Shown: positions 1 to 6,461, counted from the first letter of the stretch. The stretch: 11,107 nucleotides of DNA from an uncultured Collinsella sp. (GCA_900752345.1 CAADVA010000227.1:1-11107), one strand, 5' to 3'. Program-made: numbers and translations. The notes: generated by a model from the sequence alone, not told the origin.

Positions 1-548
1 CCGACCGTGACGTCGCGGCGGTCGGGGTCGAGCGCGCCCGAACCCACGGTGAGCGCGGCGGGGGAGGGCGCGGCGGATGCCTGGGCCGAGTCGCCGGCCA
101 GGGGCATCGCAACGGTACCGGCGCCCGCGCCGCCCACTACGTTCGCCCCGGCACCGACGCCGCCAACGCCCGAAGCCGCCCGCACGGCCTCCGAGCGCTT
201 CAGCGCCACACGGATCCGTGCGAACAGCTCCTCAATGGCAAACGGCTTGGTCAGGTAATCGTCGGCGCCGGCATCGAGCCCTGCCACCTTGTCCATCACG
301 GCATCGCGTGCGGTGACCATAATCACCGGCACATCTTTGTGCTTGCGGACGCGCCGCAGCACCTCCATACCGTTGAGCTGCGGCAGCAATACATCGAGCA
401 GAATCAGATCGTAGTCGCGCTCCAGCGCCAGGTCCACGGCGGTGCGGCCGTCGGCGGCGTGCTCCACCTGGTAGCCCTCGTGCTCAAGCTCGAGCGTCAC
501 AAAGCGGGCGATTTTCTCCTCGTCCTCTACGATCAGGATTCGTGCCAT
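1..548 (-). CDS. OmpR/PhoB-family response regulator (N-terminal part, runs off left edge)
   Basis: This is the receiver half of a two-component response regulator. It starts at the ATG complementary to 546-548, and 182 codons are visible before the window ends. The opening reads MARILIVEDEEKIARF, with the acidic pair at E8/D9. The phosphoacceptor is D52 in LILLDVLLP, the switch threonine is T79 in VIMVTA, and the conserved lysine is K101 in YLTKPFA. The receiver ends near residue 120. A Gly/Ala/Pro-rich stretch of about 50 residues follows (roughly 121-170), and then GALDPDRRDVTV, which matches the first strands of an OmpR-type winged helix; the DNA-binding part lies outside the window. The linker is much longer than usual for this family. 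A GGGGG tract about 6 nt before the ATG can serve as the ribosome binding site. The gene lies 18 bp after the DUF4342 gene on the same strand, so co-transcription is likely. A partner histidine kinase would be expected beyond the left edge. Confidence 0.93.
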   Translation of the reverse strand, partial: MARILIVEDEEKIARFVTLELEHEGYQVEHAADGRTAVDLALERDYDLILLDVLLPQLNGMEVLRRVRKHKDVPVIMVTARDAVMDKVAGLDAGADDYLTKPFAIEELFARIRVALKRSEAVRAASGVGGVGAGANVVGGAGAGTVAMPLAGDSAQASAAPSPAALTVGSGALDPDRRDVTV

Positions 549-566
549 ACGTGCCCCCGTCTGCGA

Positions 567-1109
567 TTACTTGTCGTCGTTCAGATTTTGCTTGATGTCG
601 TCCGCGGCATCGGCGGCGTGTTCCATCAGGTTGTTGATGCTGCCAGGTACGTCACCGTCGCTATCGATGCGGTAGCGCATGCCAAAGAACAGGCCAAGCA
701 GCATCAGCCATATCGTGGCGCCCCAGGCAAACAGCGCGACGATGGGAATCAGGATGGGAATGTTGAGGATGATCGCATCGCGGCGCGTGGCGATAAACTT
801 GGTGTCCAGGCTCAGGCGGAAGAGCTTTTTGAGGTACTCCCACACGCTGTCCATCTTCTTGGAGAAATCGGTCTTTTCGCTCGACTTCTCGTAGGCGGCC
901 TGTGCGGCGACCATCTCGGCCGAGGGCTCGTCGACCGGCGTGGATTCGGTGGCGGCGTGCGCTGACGTGGTCTGGGTCTTGCCCTGCGACTCGAGCCAAA
1001 TGATGGCATCAAGGACGTTGCCGTCGGCGGCGTCGAGCGCTGCCTTGGCATCGGTGTAGCTCACGTTGCACTTGGTGCGGATGGTTTCAACTTTTTCGAG
1101 GTCGTCCAT
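567..1109 (-). CDS. DUF4342 domain protein with N-terminal UBA-like domain and a membrane segment
   Basis: This 180-residue protein has three parts. Residues about 3-44 (EKVETIRTKCNVSYTDAKAA, then a DAADGNVLDAIIWLE-type end) form a UBA/TS-N-like three-helix fold, as in the N-terminus of EF-Ts and DUF4342 proteins. Residues 45-85 are a polar, low-complexity linker. Residues about 92-150 match the DUF4342 pattern: an amphipathic KKLFRLSLDTKFIATRRD stretch, then a hydrophobic block at 116-143 long enough for one membrane helix or a tight hairpin, then a basic end. The acidic tail is probably cytoplasmic. The function of the family is not established. An AAAGGA ribosome binding site lies 6 nt before the ATG. 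It is the first gene of a probable operon with the response regulator, which suggests, without proving, a link to envelope sensing. The DUF4342 call is by pattern recognition; the UBA-like part is the more certain piece. Confidence 0.85.
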   Translation of the reverse strand: MDDLEKVETIRTKCNVSYTDAKAALDAADGNVLDAIIWLESQGKTQTTSAHAATESTPVDEPSAEMVAAQAAYEKSSEKTDFSKKMDSVWEYLKKLFRLSLDTKFIATRRDAIILNIPILIPIVALFAWGATIWLMLLGLFFGMRYRIDSDGDVPGSINNLMEHAADAADDIKQNLNDDK

Positions 1110-1131
1110 GACCTGTCCTTTCGTTCGATGG

Positions 1132-1199
1132 GCGCGACGCCGGGCTATCTGCCCGGGCGCGAGCGTTGCGTTCGGCGGCCTGCGTTGCGCGGGGCCGCC
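1132..1199 (-). promoter_or_regulatory. Structured GC-rich leader with two hairpins upstream of the DUF4342 gene
   Basis: The leader holds two inverted repeats. One is CCGGGC/GCCCGG (1140-1145 and 1151-1156) around a 5-nt loop, which can be extended by an outer GCGC/GCGC pairing across a small internal loop. The other is GGCGGCC/GGCCGCC (1174-1180 and 1193-1199). Neither is followed by a T-run on the minus strand, so they do not look like plain terminators. They could protect the mRNA or act as a regulatory leader. No known riboswitch is recognised. Confidence 0.4.
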
Positions 1200-1227
1200 C
1201 CGCCCTTGGTCGAACTCTATAGTGCAG

Positions 1228-1255
1228 GTTATAGATTAAGCGATTCTTGAGCCAA
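1228..1255 (-). promoter_or_regulatory. Putative sigma-70-type promoter for the DUF4342-response regulator operon
   Basis: On the minus strand TTGGCT (1255-1250) is followed after 16 nt by TATAAC (1233-1228). Transcription would start near 1221, giving an untranslated leader of about 110 nt before the ATG at 1109. A second TATAGA-like box at 1217-1222 lies just downstream, so the exact start is uncertain. This is pattern matching only. Confidence 0.5.
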
Positions 1256-1376
1256 GATTAATGTTGGATGAGTTTTTGGGTGGCGGTGGGGAAGTATTAG
1301 ACCTCGATAGCGGGGGATGGGGTGCCGGTGCAAAACGGCGTTGAGGGTTGGTCGAGCAGGTGGTTTTCAGGCGACT

Positions 1377-1407
1377 GGGACATGGCGGGCGGTCGATCAC
1401 CTATACT
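1377..1407 (+). promoter_or_regulatory. Putative promoter of the Nudix gene
   Basis: TATACT at 1402-1407 is a good -10 box. The -35 is weak: GGGACA at 1377-1382 with a long 19-nt spacer. A start near 1414 would leave a 5' leader of about 27 nt containing the GGAGAGG ribosome binding site at 1422-1428. The rest of the 1110-1440 gap holds only the minus-strand leader and promoter listed above. Confidence 0.45.
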
Positions 1408-1440
1408 GGTTGGGCTCAACTGGAGAGGTGATGGCTAGTT

Positions 1441-1836
1441 ATGAAATCAATCAATGTTGCAGCAGCGATTATTCAGAAGGACGGGAAAATCCTGAGCTGC
1501 CAGCGCGGCTATGGCGAGTTTAAAGACGGCTGGGAGTTTCCGGGTGGCAAGCTCGAGCCGGGCGAGACCGGCGAGCAGGCAATCGTACGCGAAATTCAAG
1601 AAGAACTCGAGGTCACGATCGGTAACCTCGACTATCTGTGCACGGTCGAGCATGATTACGAGACGTTCCACCTGTCGATGCAGTGCTACCTGGCTACTAT
1701 CCTTTCGGGGGAGTTCAAAGAGCATGCTCACGAGGATATGAAATGGCTTGATACCAATAACCTGTGGGATGTCGATTGGCTTCCGGCAGACGTTAAAGTT
1801 GTTAAGGAGCTCGAAAAAAAGCTCGGACTTAAGTAA
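1441..1836 (+). CDS. Nudix hydrolase, MutT-like (deoxy)nucleoside triphosphate pyrophosphohydrolase
   Basis: This 131-residue protein is a single Nudix domain of the usual MutT length. It is expected to hydrolyse (deoxy)nucleoside triphosphates, possibly damaged ones such as 8-oxo-dGTP, to the monophosphate and pyrophosphate in the cytoplasm. The N-terminal strand is MKSINVAAAIIQKDGKILSCQR, then WEFPGGK. The Nudix box spans residues 36-58 (G36, E42, R50, E51, E54, E55), with the metal-binding REIQEE core intact. The glycine usually found near the end of the box is E57 here, as in some CTP- or 5-methyl-dCTP-type relatives, so the substrate is open. The ATG at 1441 lies 12 nt after GGAGAGG, which is rather far; an ATG at 1431 is out of frame and opens a different reading frame that lacks the Nudix box. 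The gene converges on the PLD-helicase gene and shares a terminator with it. Codon use is more A/T-rich than in the flanking genes. Confidence 0.93.
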   Translation: MKSINVAAAIIQKDGKILSCQRGYGEFKDGWEFPGGKLEPGETGEQAIVREIQEELEVTIGNLDYLCTVEHDYETFHLSMQCYLATILSGEFKEHAHEDMKWLDTNNLWDVDWLPADVKVVKELEKKLGLK

Positions 1837-1874
1837 AAAAGAGTGGGGCGCCACATGGCGGCCCGCTCCTTTTT
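1837..1874. terminator. Bidirectional intrinsic terminator between the Nudix and helicase genes
   Basis: A 12-bp stem (left arm 1841-1852, right arm 1857-1868) with one mismatch and one G-T wobble closes an ACAT loop. It has an A-run before it (1835-1840) and a T-run after it (1870-1874), so it can terminate transcription from both converging genes. Confidence 0.88.
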
Positions 1875-1875
1875 G

Positions 1876-4746
1876 TTACTCGGCCTCGCTCAAATCGCTG
1901 AGCATAAACTCGTAAATGTCCTGCCTCACGGGCGCATTGAGCTCATATTCGATTTCGACGGCGTTGTCGCCGCTCTTAGTTTTAATAGCTTCGAACTCGC
2001 CGGTCGGATGCATTTCGCCTAAGAAATAGAACTCTTTACCGCCCTTATCATCCTTGTTCTTGCGCATAAACAAATACGTTTTCATGCCGTTTCCCGGCCA
2101 TGCCTGCAGTCGCAGAATCTCGGGAGAGTTGAGCGTACGGTTGCCCTTGGAGATTGCGATAAGCTTGCTCGGCGAAACAAAGCGGTCTTCATACTGAATG
2201 GACTCGCTAATGTCGGGCGCCTTGTCATAGTTAATAAACACGGGGAATGTATTGGTCTTCTCATCGTAGAAGTATCCGCCAAGGTTTTGGCCGTTGATGT
2301 TCTTTTGCCAGTTCATCAGACGGCAAACCTCCTCGTACGTGTACTTGGCGTTGAGAACGAAATTTGTGTTTTCGTACGTCTCGGCATAGTCGAGTCGGTT
2401 GCGCTCAATACCAAAATCCAGCACCTCGAGAATCTGACGCTTGAACTCTGCGTTGCGCAGGGCGGTCGCAAACACTTCGGTCAGACGAGGTCCGGTTCCA
2501 TCGTCAATAAGTAGGGAAACGAAATCCTTAGGAGTGGCAAAGTCGCCCTTAAGGACTGCGATTGCCGACCTAACGGCGCTGTCCTTAAGCTGTGCGCGGT
2601 AGTTCCTAAGCGCAGCTTCGCGCATATGCCGGTAGCCCTCGTGTCCGGCTTCGACGAGCGTCTGAAGCAAATAGAGGTCTTCGAATCGCTTGCCCGCGGC
2701 AAGTTTTTGAGAAATAAATCTGAGGATTTTGGCCTGGTCCGAGGAAAACTGGACCGTGTAGTCCGGCTCACATTTGGAAAGAAAATCGTGGTAGGACTTG
2801 CTGCTTTTGAAGATGAGTAGCGGGTCGATAGAGCCGTTGCGATCAAATTCGAGCAGTGAGGGGATCTTTCCGAGCTTCTGCCGCAAGTCGAGATATTCGT
2901 TCTTCAAAAAGCGGGCGGAGGTAAAGTTGCCACCGTCGATTGCCTTATAGATTCGTGCCTCGGAAATACGATCGAAGCTCACGGTCGAGCATCCGGGGAT
3001 CGCCGAATCGCCCTCTTGGACAAGACGGCGCAGGCGGTCTTTGTTATACGTCTTGTCACCCGAAAGCGCGATGGGCACCAAGAAGTTGCTCTGGTAGTTG
3101 CCAATAAAGTCGAGCACCAGTGCGTATTCCTTGCCATCATTCAGGCGCAAACCTCGTCCGAGCTGTTGAATAAAGATGATTGCGGAGTCGGTGCGGCGAA
3201 GCATGATGATCTGATTGAGCGAGGGGATGTCGACGCCTTCGTTCATGATATCGACCGAGAAAATGTACTCGAGCTCGCCGGCTTCAAGTCGGCTGATCGC
3301 GGCATCGCGGACCTCATCGGAATCTTGACCGCTAATCGCAGCCGTTCGATATCCGAGAGCGTTGAATTTGCATGACAGCTCTTTTGCCTCGGCGTTTCGA
3401 TTGCAGAAAATTAAGCCCCTGCGGTTGCTTTTGGTGACGCTATATCCTTCGATCTTCTCGGTGATATGACGCACGCGCTCGTCGGACGTCAAGCGCCCGA
3501 ACAGGGCGATATCTTCGACCGTTTCGTCGTCAATCTCCAGATCGTGAATGCCAAAATAATGGAAGGGGGCAAGCATCTCCTCGGCCAAAGCGTCCTGCAG
3601 CGTGATCTGGAACGCGATGACGTGATTGAAAAGGGCAAAGACGTCATAGCCGTCGGTGCGATTGGGTGTAGCGGTCATGCCCAGATAAAACCGAGGCGTA
3701 AAGTGCGACATGATGGATTGGTAGCCCTGAGATCCCGTGCGGTGGGCCTCGTCGATGACGATGTAGTCGAACTCATCGGGGCGGAAATCGCTCAGATGTT
3801 TGGCGACCGAAGAACACATGGCAAACACGCAGGTAGCAGTGCTTATATTCTTGCCAGTTTGATAGGTGTCGAACGTATAGGTACTACCCAAGAGGCGTTC
3901 GTAGCTTGCACGGGAGGCGTCGATAATGCGCCGGCGGTGCGCAAGAAAGAGGACGCGCTGGGGTTTAGTTGCGAGCACATCGAACGCCGAAAGGAAGGTC
4001 TTGCCGGTGCCGGTTGCCGAGACCAGCAGGGCGCGGGTCTCGCCCTTGCGGTGGATTACACCGAGCGCCTCAAGGGCGCGCTGCTGCATTTTATTGGGCT
4101 TGATTTCTTCGAGGTCATTCTGCGCCGGCGTTTCAGCAGATCTGAATGTCGGTTTCGATTTGGGCTTTGGCGGACGTGCCGATCGATATGCGGCGTAGTT
4201 CTCAATCCATTCTCGCGAAAGCGTAATGGTTGAGGTGTCGTTCCACAACGAATTGAACTCACCCCTCAGTTCACCGAGTAGGCGGCTGTTCTCGACAGTC
4301 TGGTACAGCACGTTCCATTCTTTATTACAGGTGAGGGCGGTCTGCGTCATGTTCGAGCTGCCGACGATGACCGTGCTAGTTTCGCCCTTATCAAAAATGT
4401 ATCCCTTGGCATGCAAATTACCCTGGAATACGCGAACTTCCATGTTGTCGTATTCCAGGAGCTTGCGAAAGGCATCGGGTGAGTTGAAGTTGAGATAGGT
4501 GGACGTGAGCAGCCTACCCTTAATGCCACGCTGCTTGAGCTCCTGGAACGCCTCGACCAGGATTTGAAGGCCGCCGTCTGCAACAAACGCTACGCAAAAG
4601 TCAAAAGAGCTGCAGGTTGAGAGCTGCTCTTTGATAACGGATAGTAGTGTTCCGCCTGTCGCCTTCGAGTTGGCGATGAGCATGGGTGAATCGTTCTCGC
4701 GTGCAAACGAGTCGAATTCAATTTCAATCAGCTGCTGCGTAGTCAT
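1876..4746 (-). CDS. PLD/HKD nuclease-like domain - SF2 DEAH helicase - DUF3427 fusion protein
   Basis: This large cytoplasmic protein (956 residues from the ATG complementary to 4744-4746) probably acts on DNA or RNA. Numbered from that ATG, residues about 22-165 are a phospholipase-D-like domain with one HKD motif (H112, K114, D119, then GSSN at 129-132); one motif per chain implies that a dimer forms the active site. Residues about 215-540 are a superfamily 2 helicase: Walker A ATGTGKT at 244-250, DEAH at 332-335, TAT at 358-360, and motif VI QQLGRGLR at 527-534. The C-terminal portion (about 690-950, including YEEVCRLMNW and GGYFYDE) matches DUF3427. All key motifs are intact. This COG3886+COG1061-type architecture is known from accessory and defence-rich regions, but its exact role is not established. 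A TTG at 4755 would add three residues but lies only 1 nt from GAAAGG, so the ATG (10 nt away) is preferred. Composition is more A/T-rich than the flanks. Confidence 0.93.
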   Translation of the reverse strand: MTTQQLIEIEFDSFARENDSPMLIANSKATGGTLLSVIKEQLSTCSSFDFCVAFVADGGLQILVEAFQELKQRGIKGRLLTSTYLNFNSPDAFRKLLEYDNMEVRVFQGNLHAKGYIFDKGETSTVIVGSSNMTQTALTCNKEWNVLYQTVENSRLLGELRGEFNSLWNDTSTITLSREWIENYAAYRSARPPKPKSKPTFRSAETPAQNDLEEIKPNKMQQRALEALGVIHRKGETRALLVSATGTGKTFLSAFDVLATKPQRVLFLAHRRRIIDASRASYERLLGSTYTFDTYQTGKNISTATCVFAMCSSVAKHLSDFRPDEFDYIVIDEAHRTGSQGYQSIMSHFTPRFYLGMTATPNRTDGYDVFALFNHVIAFQITLQDALAEEMLAPFHYFGIHDLEIDDETVEDIALFGRLTSDERVRHITEKIEGYSVTKSNRRGLIFCNRNAEAKELSCKFNALGYRTAAISGQDSDEVRDAAISRLEAGELEYIFSVDIMNEGVDIPSLNQIIMLRRTDSAIIFIQQLGRGLRLNDGKEYALVLDFIGNYQSNFLVPIALSGDKTYNKDRLRRLVQEGDSAIPGCSTVSFDRISEARIYKAIDGGNFTSARFLKNEYLDLRQKLGKIPSLLEFDRNGSIDPLLIFKSSKSYHDFLSKCEPDYTVQFSSDQAKILRFISQKLAAGKRFEDLYLLQTLVEAGHEGYRHMREAALRNYRAQLKDSAVRSAIAVLKGDFATPKDFVSLLIDDGTGPRLTEVFATALRNAEFKRQILEVLDFGIERNRLDYAETYENTNFVLNAKYTYEEVCRLMNWQKNINGQNLGGYFYDEKTNTFPVFINYDKAPDISESIQYEDRFVSPSKLIAISKGNRTLNSPEILRLQAWPGNGMKTYLFMRKNKDDKGGKEFYFLGEMHPTGEFEAIKTKSGDNAVEIEYELNAPVRQDIYEFMLSDLSEAE

Positions 4747-4814
4747 CCCGGCCAAACCTTTCGAAAGACTATGTTGGCGCCAGGATAACAGATCGATCGT
4801 TCGTGTTTTGGGCG

Positions 4815-4844
4815 GTTATGATCTCCGGGCTATCGGCTGCTCAA
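4815..4844 (-). promoter_or_regulatory. Weak candidate promoter for the PLD-helicase gene
   Basis: On the minus strand TTGAGC (4844-4839) is followed after 18 nt by CATAAC (4820-4815). Each box matches the consensus at 4 of 6 positions. This is the best pair I see in the divergent gap, but it is weak. A TATCCT closer to the gene is an alternative. Confidence 0.25.
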
Positions 4845-4901
4845 AGTTTTTAAACAAAGCAGTGTAATTTAAACGAACGCAAGCGGTCCCGCGACGATTC
4901 A

Positions 4902-4934
4902 GCAAGTTTTTGTCATGATGTGAGAAAAACTTGC
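4902..4934. repeat. Palindromic operator-like repeat, copy 1
   Basis: A perfect 10-bp inverted repeat, GCAAGTTTTT (4902-4911) and AAAAACTTGC (4925-4934), flanks a 13-nt centre, GTCATGATGTGAG. Copy 2 begins exactly 40 bp downstream. The outer arm of this copy supplies the -35 box of the promoter listed at 4931-4959. The layout fits a site for a dimeric DNA-binding protein. Confidence 0.85.
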
Positions 4935-4959
4935 AGAATTCGCAAGTTTTTGTTATGCT
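4931..4959 (+). promoter_or_regulatory. Promoter of the AAA_14/DUF4143 ATPase gene, embedded in the tandem palindromes
   Basis: TTGCAG (4931-4936) lies in the right arm of copy 1, followed by a 17-nt spacer and TATGCT (4954-4959) in the centre of copy 2. Transcription would start near 4966, leaving a leader of about 24 nt with GGGG (4980-4983) 6 nt before the ATG. Because both boxes sit inside the palindromes, repression by a protein binding them is the simple reading. Confidence 0.6.
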
Positions 4960-4974
4960 GTGAGAAAAACTTGC
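4942..4974. repeat. Palindromic operator-like repeat, copy 2
   Basis: It has the same 10-bp arms as copy 1 (4942-4951 and 4965-4974), with the centre GTTATGCTGTGAG differing from copy 1 at only two of 13 positions. The -10 box lies in its centre. The right arm ends 15 nt before the ATPase ATG, so a bound protein would cover the promoter and the transcript start. Confidence 0.85.
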
Positions 4975-4989
4975 AGATTGGGGCGAACG

Positions 4990-6285
4990 ATGAACAACCG
5001 GATGGTCCCTAGAAATCGATATCTCGAAAAATTGATTGCCTTTCGTGACGCGGATGTCATTAAGGTCGTGACGGGCATGCGTCGCTGCGGTAAGTCGACG
5101 CTTCTGGACATGATGCGCAAACATCTGGAGGATGGCGGCGTGTCATCCGAATGCCTTTTGACCTTTAAGATGGAGTCGTTTGAGCTAGAGGGCGTTCGTG
5201 ATTGGCGAGAACTCTACCGCCACGTTGACGGCCTAATGCCTGCGGGCAAAAGGTGCTACCTCTTCTTCGACGAACTTCAGGAGGTTTCTGGGTGGGAGAA
5301 GGCGGTTAATGCGCTTCGTGTCGACCGGGACTGCGATATATACGTTACAGGTTCGAATGCTTTTCTCCTCTCGTCAGAGATTGCGACCTTAATCTCGGGC
5401 AGGTATGTCGAGATTCGGATGCATCCACTTTCTTTTTCGGAATATGTCGACTTTCTTGGTCCGACTGACGTCACGAATAGGCTTGCTGTTTTTGGCCGGG
5501 AGGATATTGTTGCGCTTGACGATCTTCTTGACCGCTATCTGACATTTGGAGGCCTGCCGTTTCTCGCTGCTTCAAAGCTGCCGGAGCAGGAAATGAAGGA
5601 CTATATCTGGAGCACGTACCAAACAATCGTCGGGCGCGACATTTTGGCTCGCGAGGCGCGTCGGGGCAGACGGTCGGTGACGAGTAGGGGCGTGCTCGAC
5701 CGCGTTACATCCTACTTAGCTGATAACATTTCAAACCCGACATCAATTAATAAGATCGTTGGAACGCTGGCAGAGAACGGGGCGAAATCCTCACATGGCG
5801 TCGTGGACACTTGCGTGTCTGCCCTTGAGGAGACCTATATCTTTTCGCATGCGCGCCGATTTGATATTAAGGGTCGGGACATTTTGAAGACCGGTGGCAA
5901 GTTCTACATTGAAGATCTGGGACTTCGAGCCTTCTTGGATGGGTATCGCGGCAGCGACAGCGGACGTGTTCTCGAAAATGCCGTTTACAATCGCCTTGTC
6001 TATGACGGATACCAGGTCTTCACGGGTCATCTTCGAGATGCTGAAATCGACTTTGTTGCGATCGGCGACGGCTCGGATCGTAAGTTTATTCAGGTCACAG
6101 AGTCGATTGACGAGGAAGCGACGCGCAAGCGTGAATTGCGTCCATTTGAACTCAGGTCGCTCGAGAAGATTACCGGCGGTTACGAGAAGATCATCATCGT
6201 TCGCCGGGGAAGCCATCCGACCGACATTGACGGCATCAAAATCGTTTCTGCAGTCGATTTCTTAATGGGTAGGCTTGGGGCTTAG
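4990..6285 (+). CDS. AAA+ ATPase with AAA_14 and DUF4143 domains (COG1373-like)
   Basis: This 431-residue cytoplasmic ATPase belongs to a family whose cellular role is not known. The AAA_14 domain spans about 20-200, with Walker A GMRRCGKS at 29-36, Walker B YLFFDEL with D94/E95, and the sensor-like VTGSNAFLLSSE at 119-130. Residues about 230-290 look like a winged helix-turn-helix. DUF4143 follows from about 303 to 405 and has a PD-(D/E)XK-like pattern (E329, E352-x-D354, Q368-V369); the lysine expected of an active nuclease is not evident. Nothing is truncated. The ATG at 4990 is preferred over an in-frame GTG at 4960, because the GTG lies inside the upstream palindrome and before the predicted transcript start. 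The gene is alone on its transcript: a dedicated promoter precedes it and a terminator follows at 6422. Its winged helix makes autoregulation through the palindromes possible, but this is inference. Confidence 0.92.
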   Translation: MNNRMVPRNRYLEKLIAFRDADVIKVVTGMRRCGKSTLLDMMRKHLEDGGVSSECLLTFKMESFELEGVRDWRELYRHVDGLMPAGKRCYLFFDELQEVSGWEKAVNALRVDRDCDIYVTGSNAFLLSSEIATLISGRYVEIRMHPLSFSEYVDFLGPTDVTNRLAVFGREDIVALDDLLDRYLTFGGLPFLAASKLPEQEMKDYIWSTYQTIVGRDILAREARRGRRSVTSRGVLDRVTSYLADNISNPTSINKIVGTLAENGAKSSHGVVDTCVSALEETYIFSHARRFDIKGRDILKTGGKFYIEDLGLRAFLDGYRGSDSGRVLENAVYNRLVYDGYQVFTGHLRDAEIDFVAIGDGSDRKFIQVTESIDEEATRKRELRPFELRSLEKITGGYEKIIIVRRGSHPTDIDGIKIVSAVDFLMGRLGA

Positions 6286-6382
6286 GGCGTTTGGAGCGCG
6301 TCTGTTTCCTATGCCTAGCGACATTTCCGCAGCTCGTGAAGCCGCCGGCTCCTTCCTTTCCGTCAAGCGGCGCCAACTCAGC

Positions 6383-6413
6383 TGATCCGTTGGGGACGGA
6401 GGAAAGCGGATCA
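6383..6413 (+). repeat. 31-bp dispersed palindromic repeat, copy 1
   Basis: TGATCCG (6383-6389) and CGGATCA (6407-6413) form 7-bp inverted arms around TTGGGGACGGAGGAAAG. The same 31-bp unit occurs in inverted orientation at 9046-9076 with 28 of 31 positions identical. It lies between the ATPase stop and that gene's terminator. Confidence 0.8.
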
Positions 6414-6421
6414 TTTTCGGT

Positions 6422-6461
6422 GCGCCGCAGGTAATACGAATCCTGCGGCGCGCTGTTTATT
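6422..6461 (+). terminator. Intrinsic terminator after the AAA_14/DUF4143 gene
   Basis: A perfect 10-bp GC-rich stem (GCGCCGCAGG at 6422-6431, CCTGCGGCGC at 6442-6451) encloses a 10-nt loop and is followed by a T-rich stretch (TGTTTATTT). It lies about 137 bp after the stop codon. No other gene is visible in 6286-6572 apart from this hairpin, the repeat at 6383-6413 and a smaller GCC-rich hairpin at 6509-6534. Confidence 0.8.

Noticed and set aside
339..965. A 208-codon plus-strand open frame
   Set aside because: It runs antisense across the response regulator and DUF4342 genes and their junction, both of which are clearly coding on the minus strand.
3466..4233. A 255-codon plus-strand open frame
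   Set aside because: It lies fully antisense to the helicase motifs of the PLD-helicase gene, and its product shows no domain pattern. It is a shadow of that gene.
4902..4974. A CRISPR-like array
   Set aside because: There are only two units, each an inverted repeat with a nearly identical centre, so there are no variable spacers and no cas genes. An operator fits better.
4960..4989. A GTG start for the ATPase at 4960
   Set aside because: It lies inside the second palindrome and before the predicted transcript start, and the added residues do not belong to the family; the ATG at 4990 is better.
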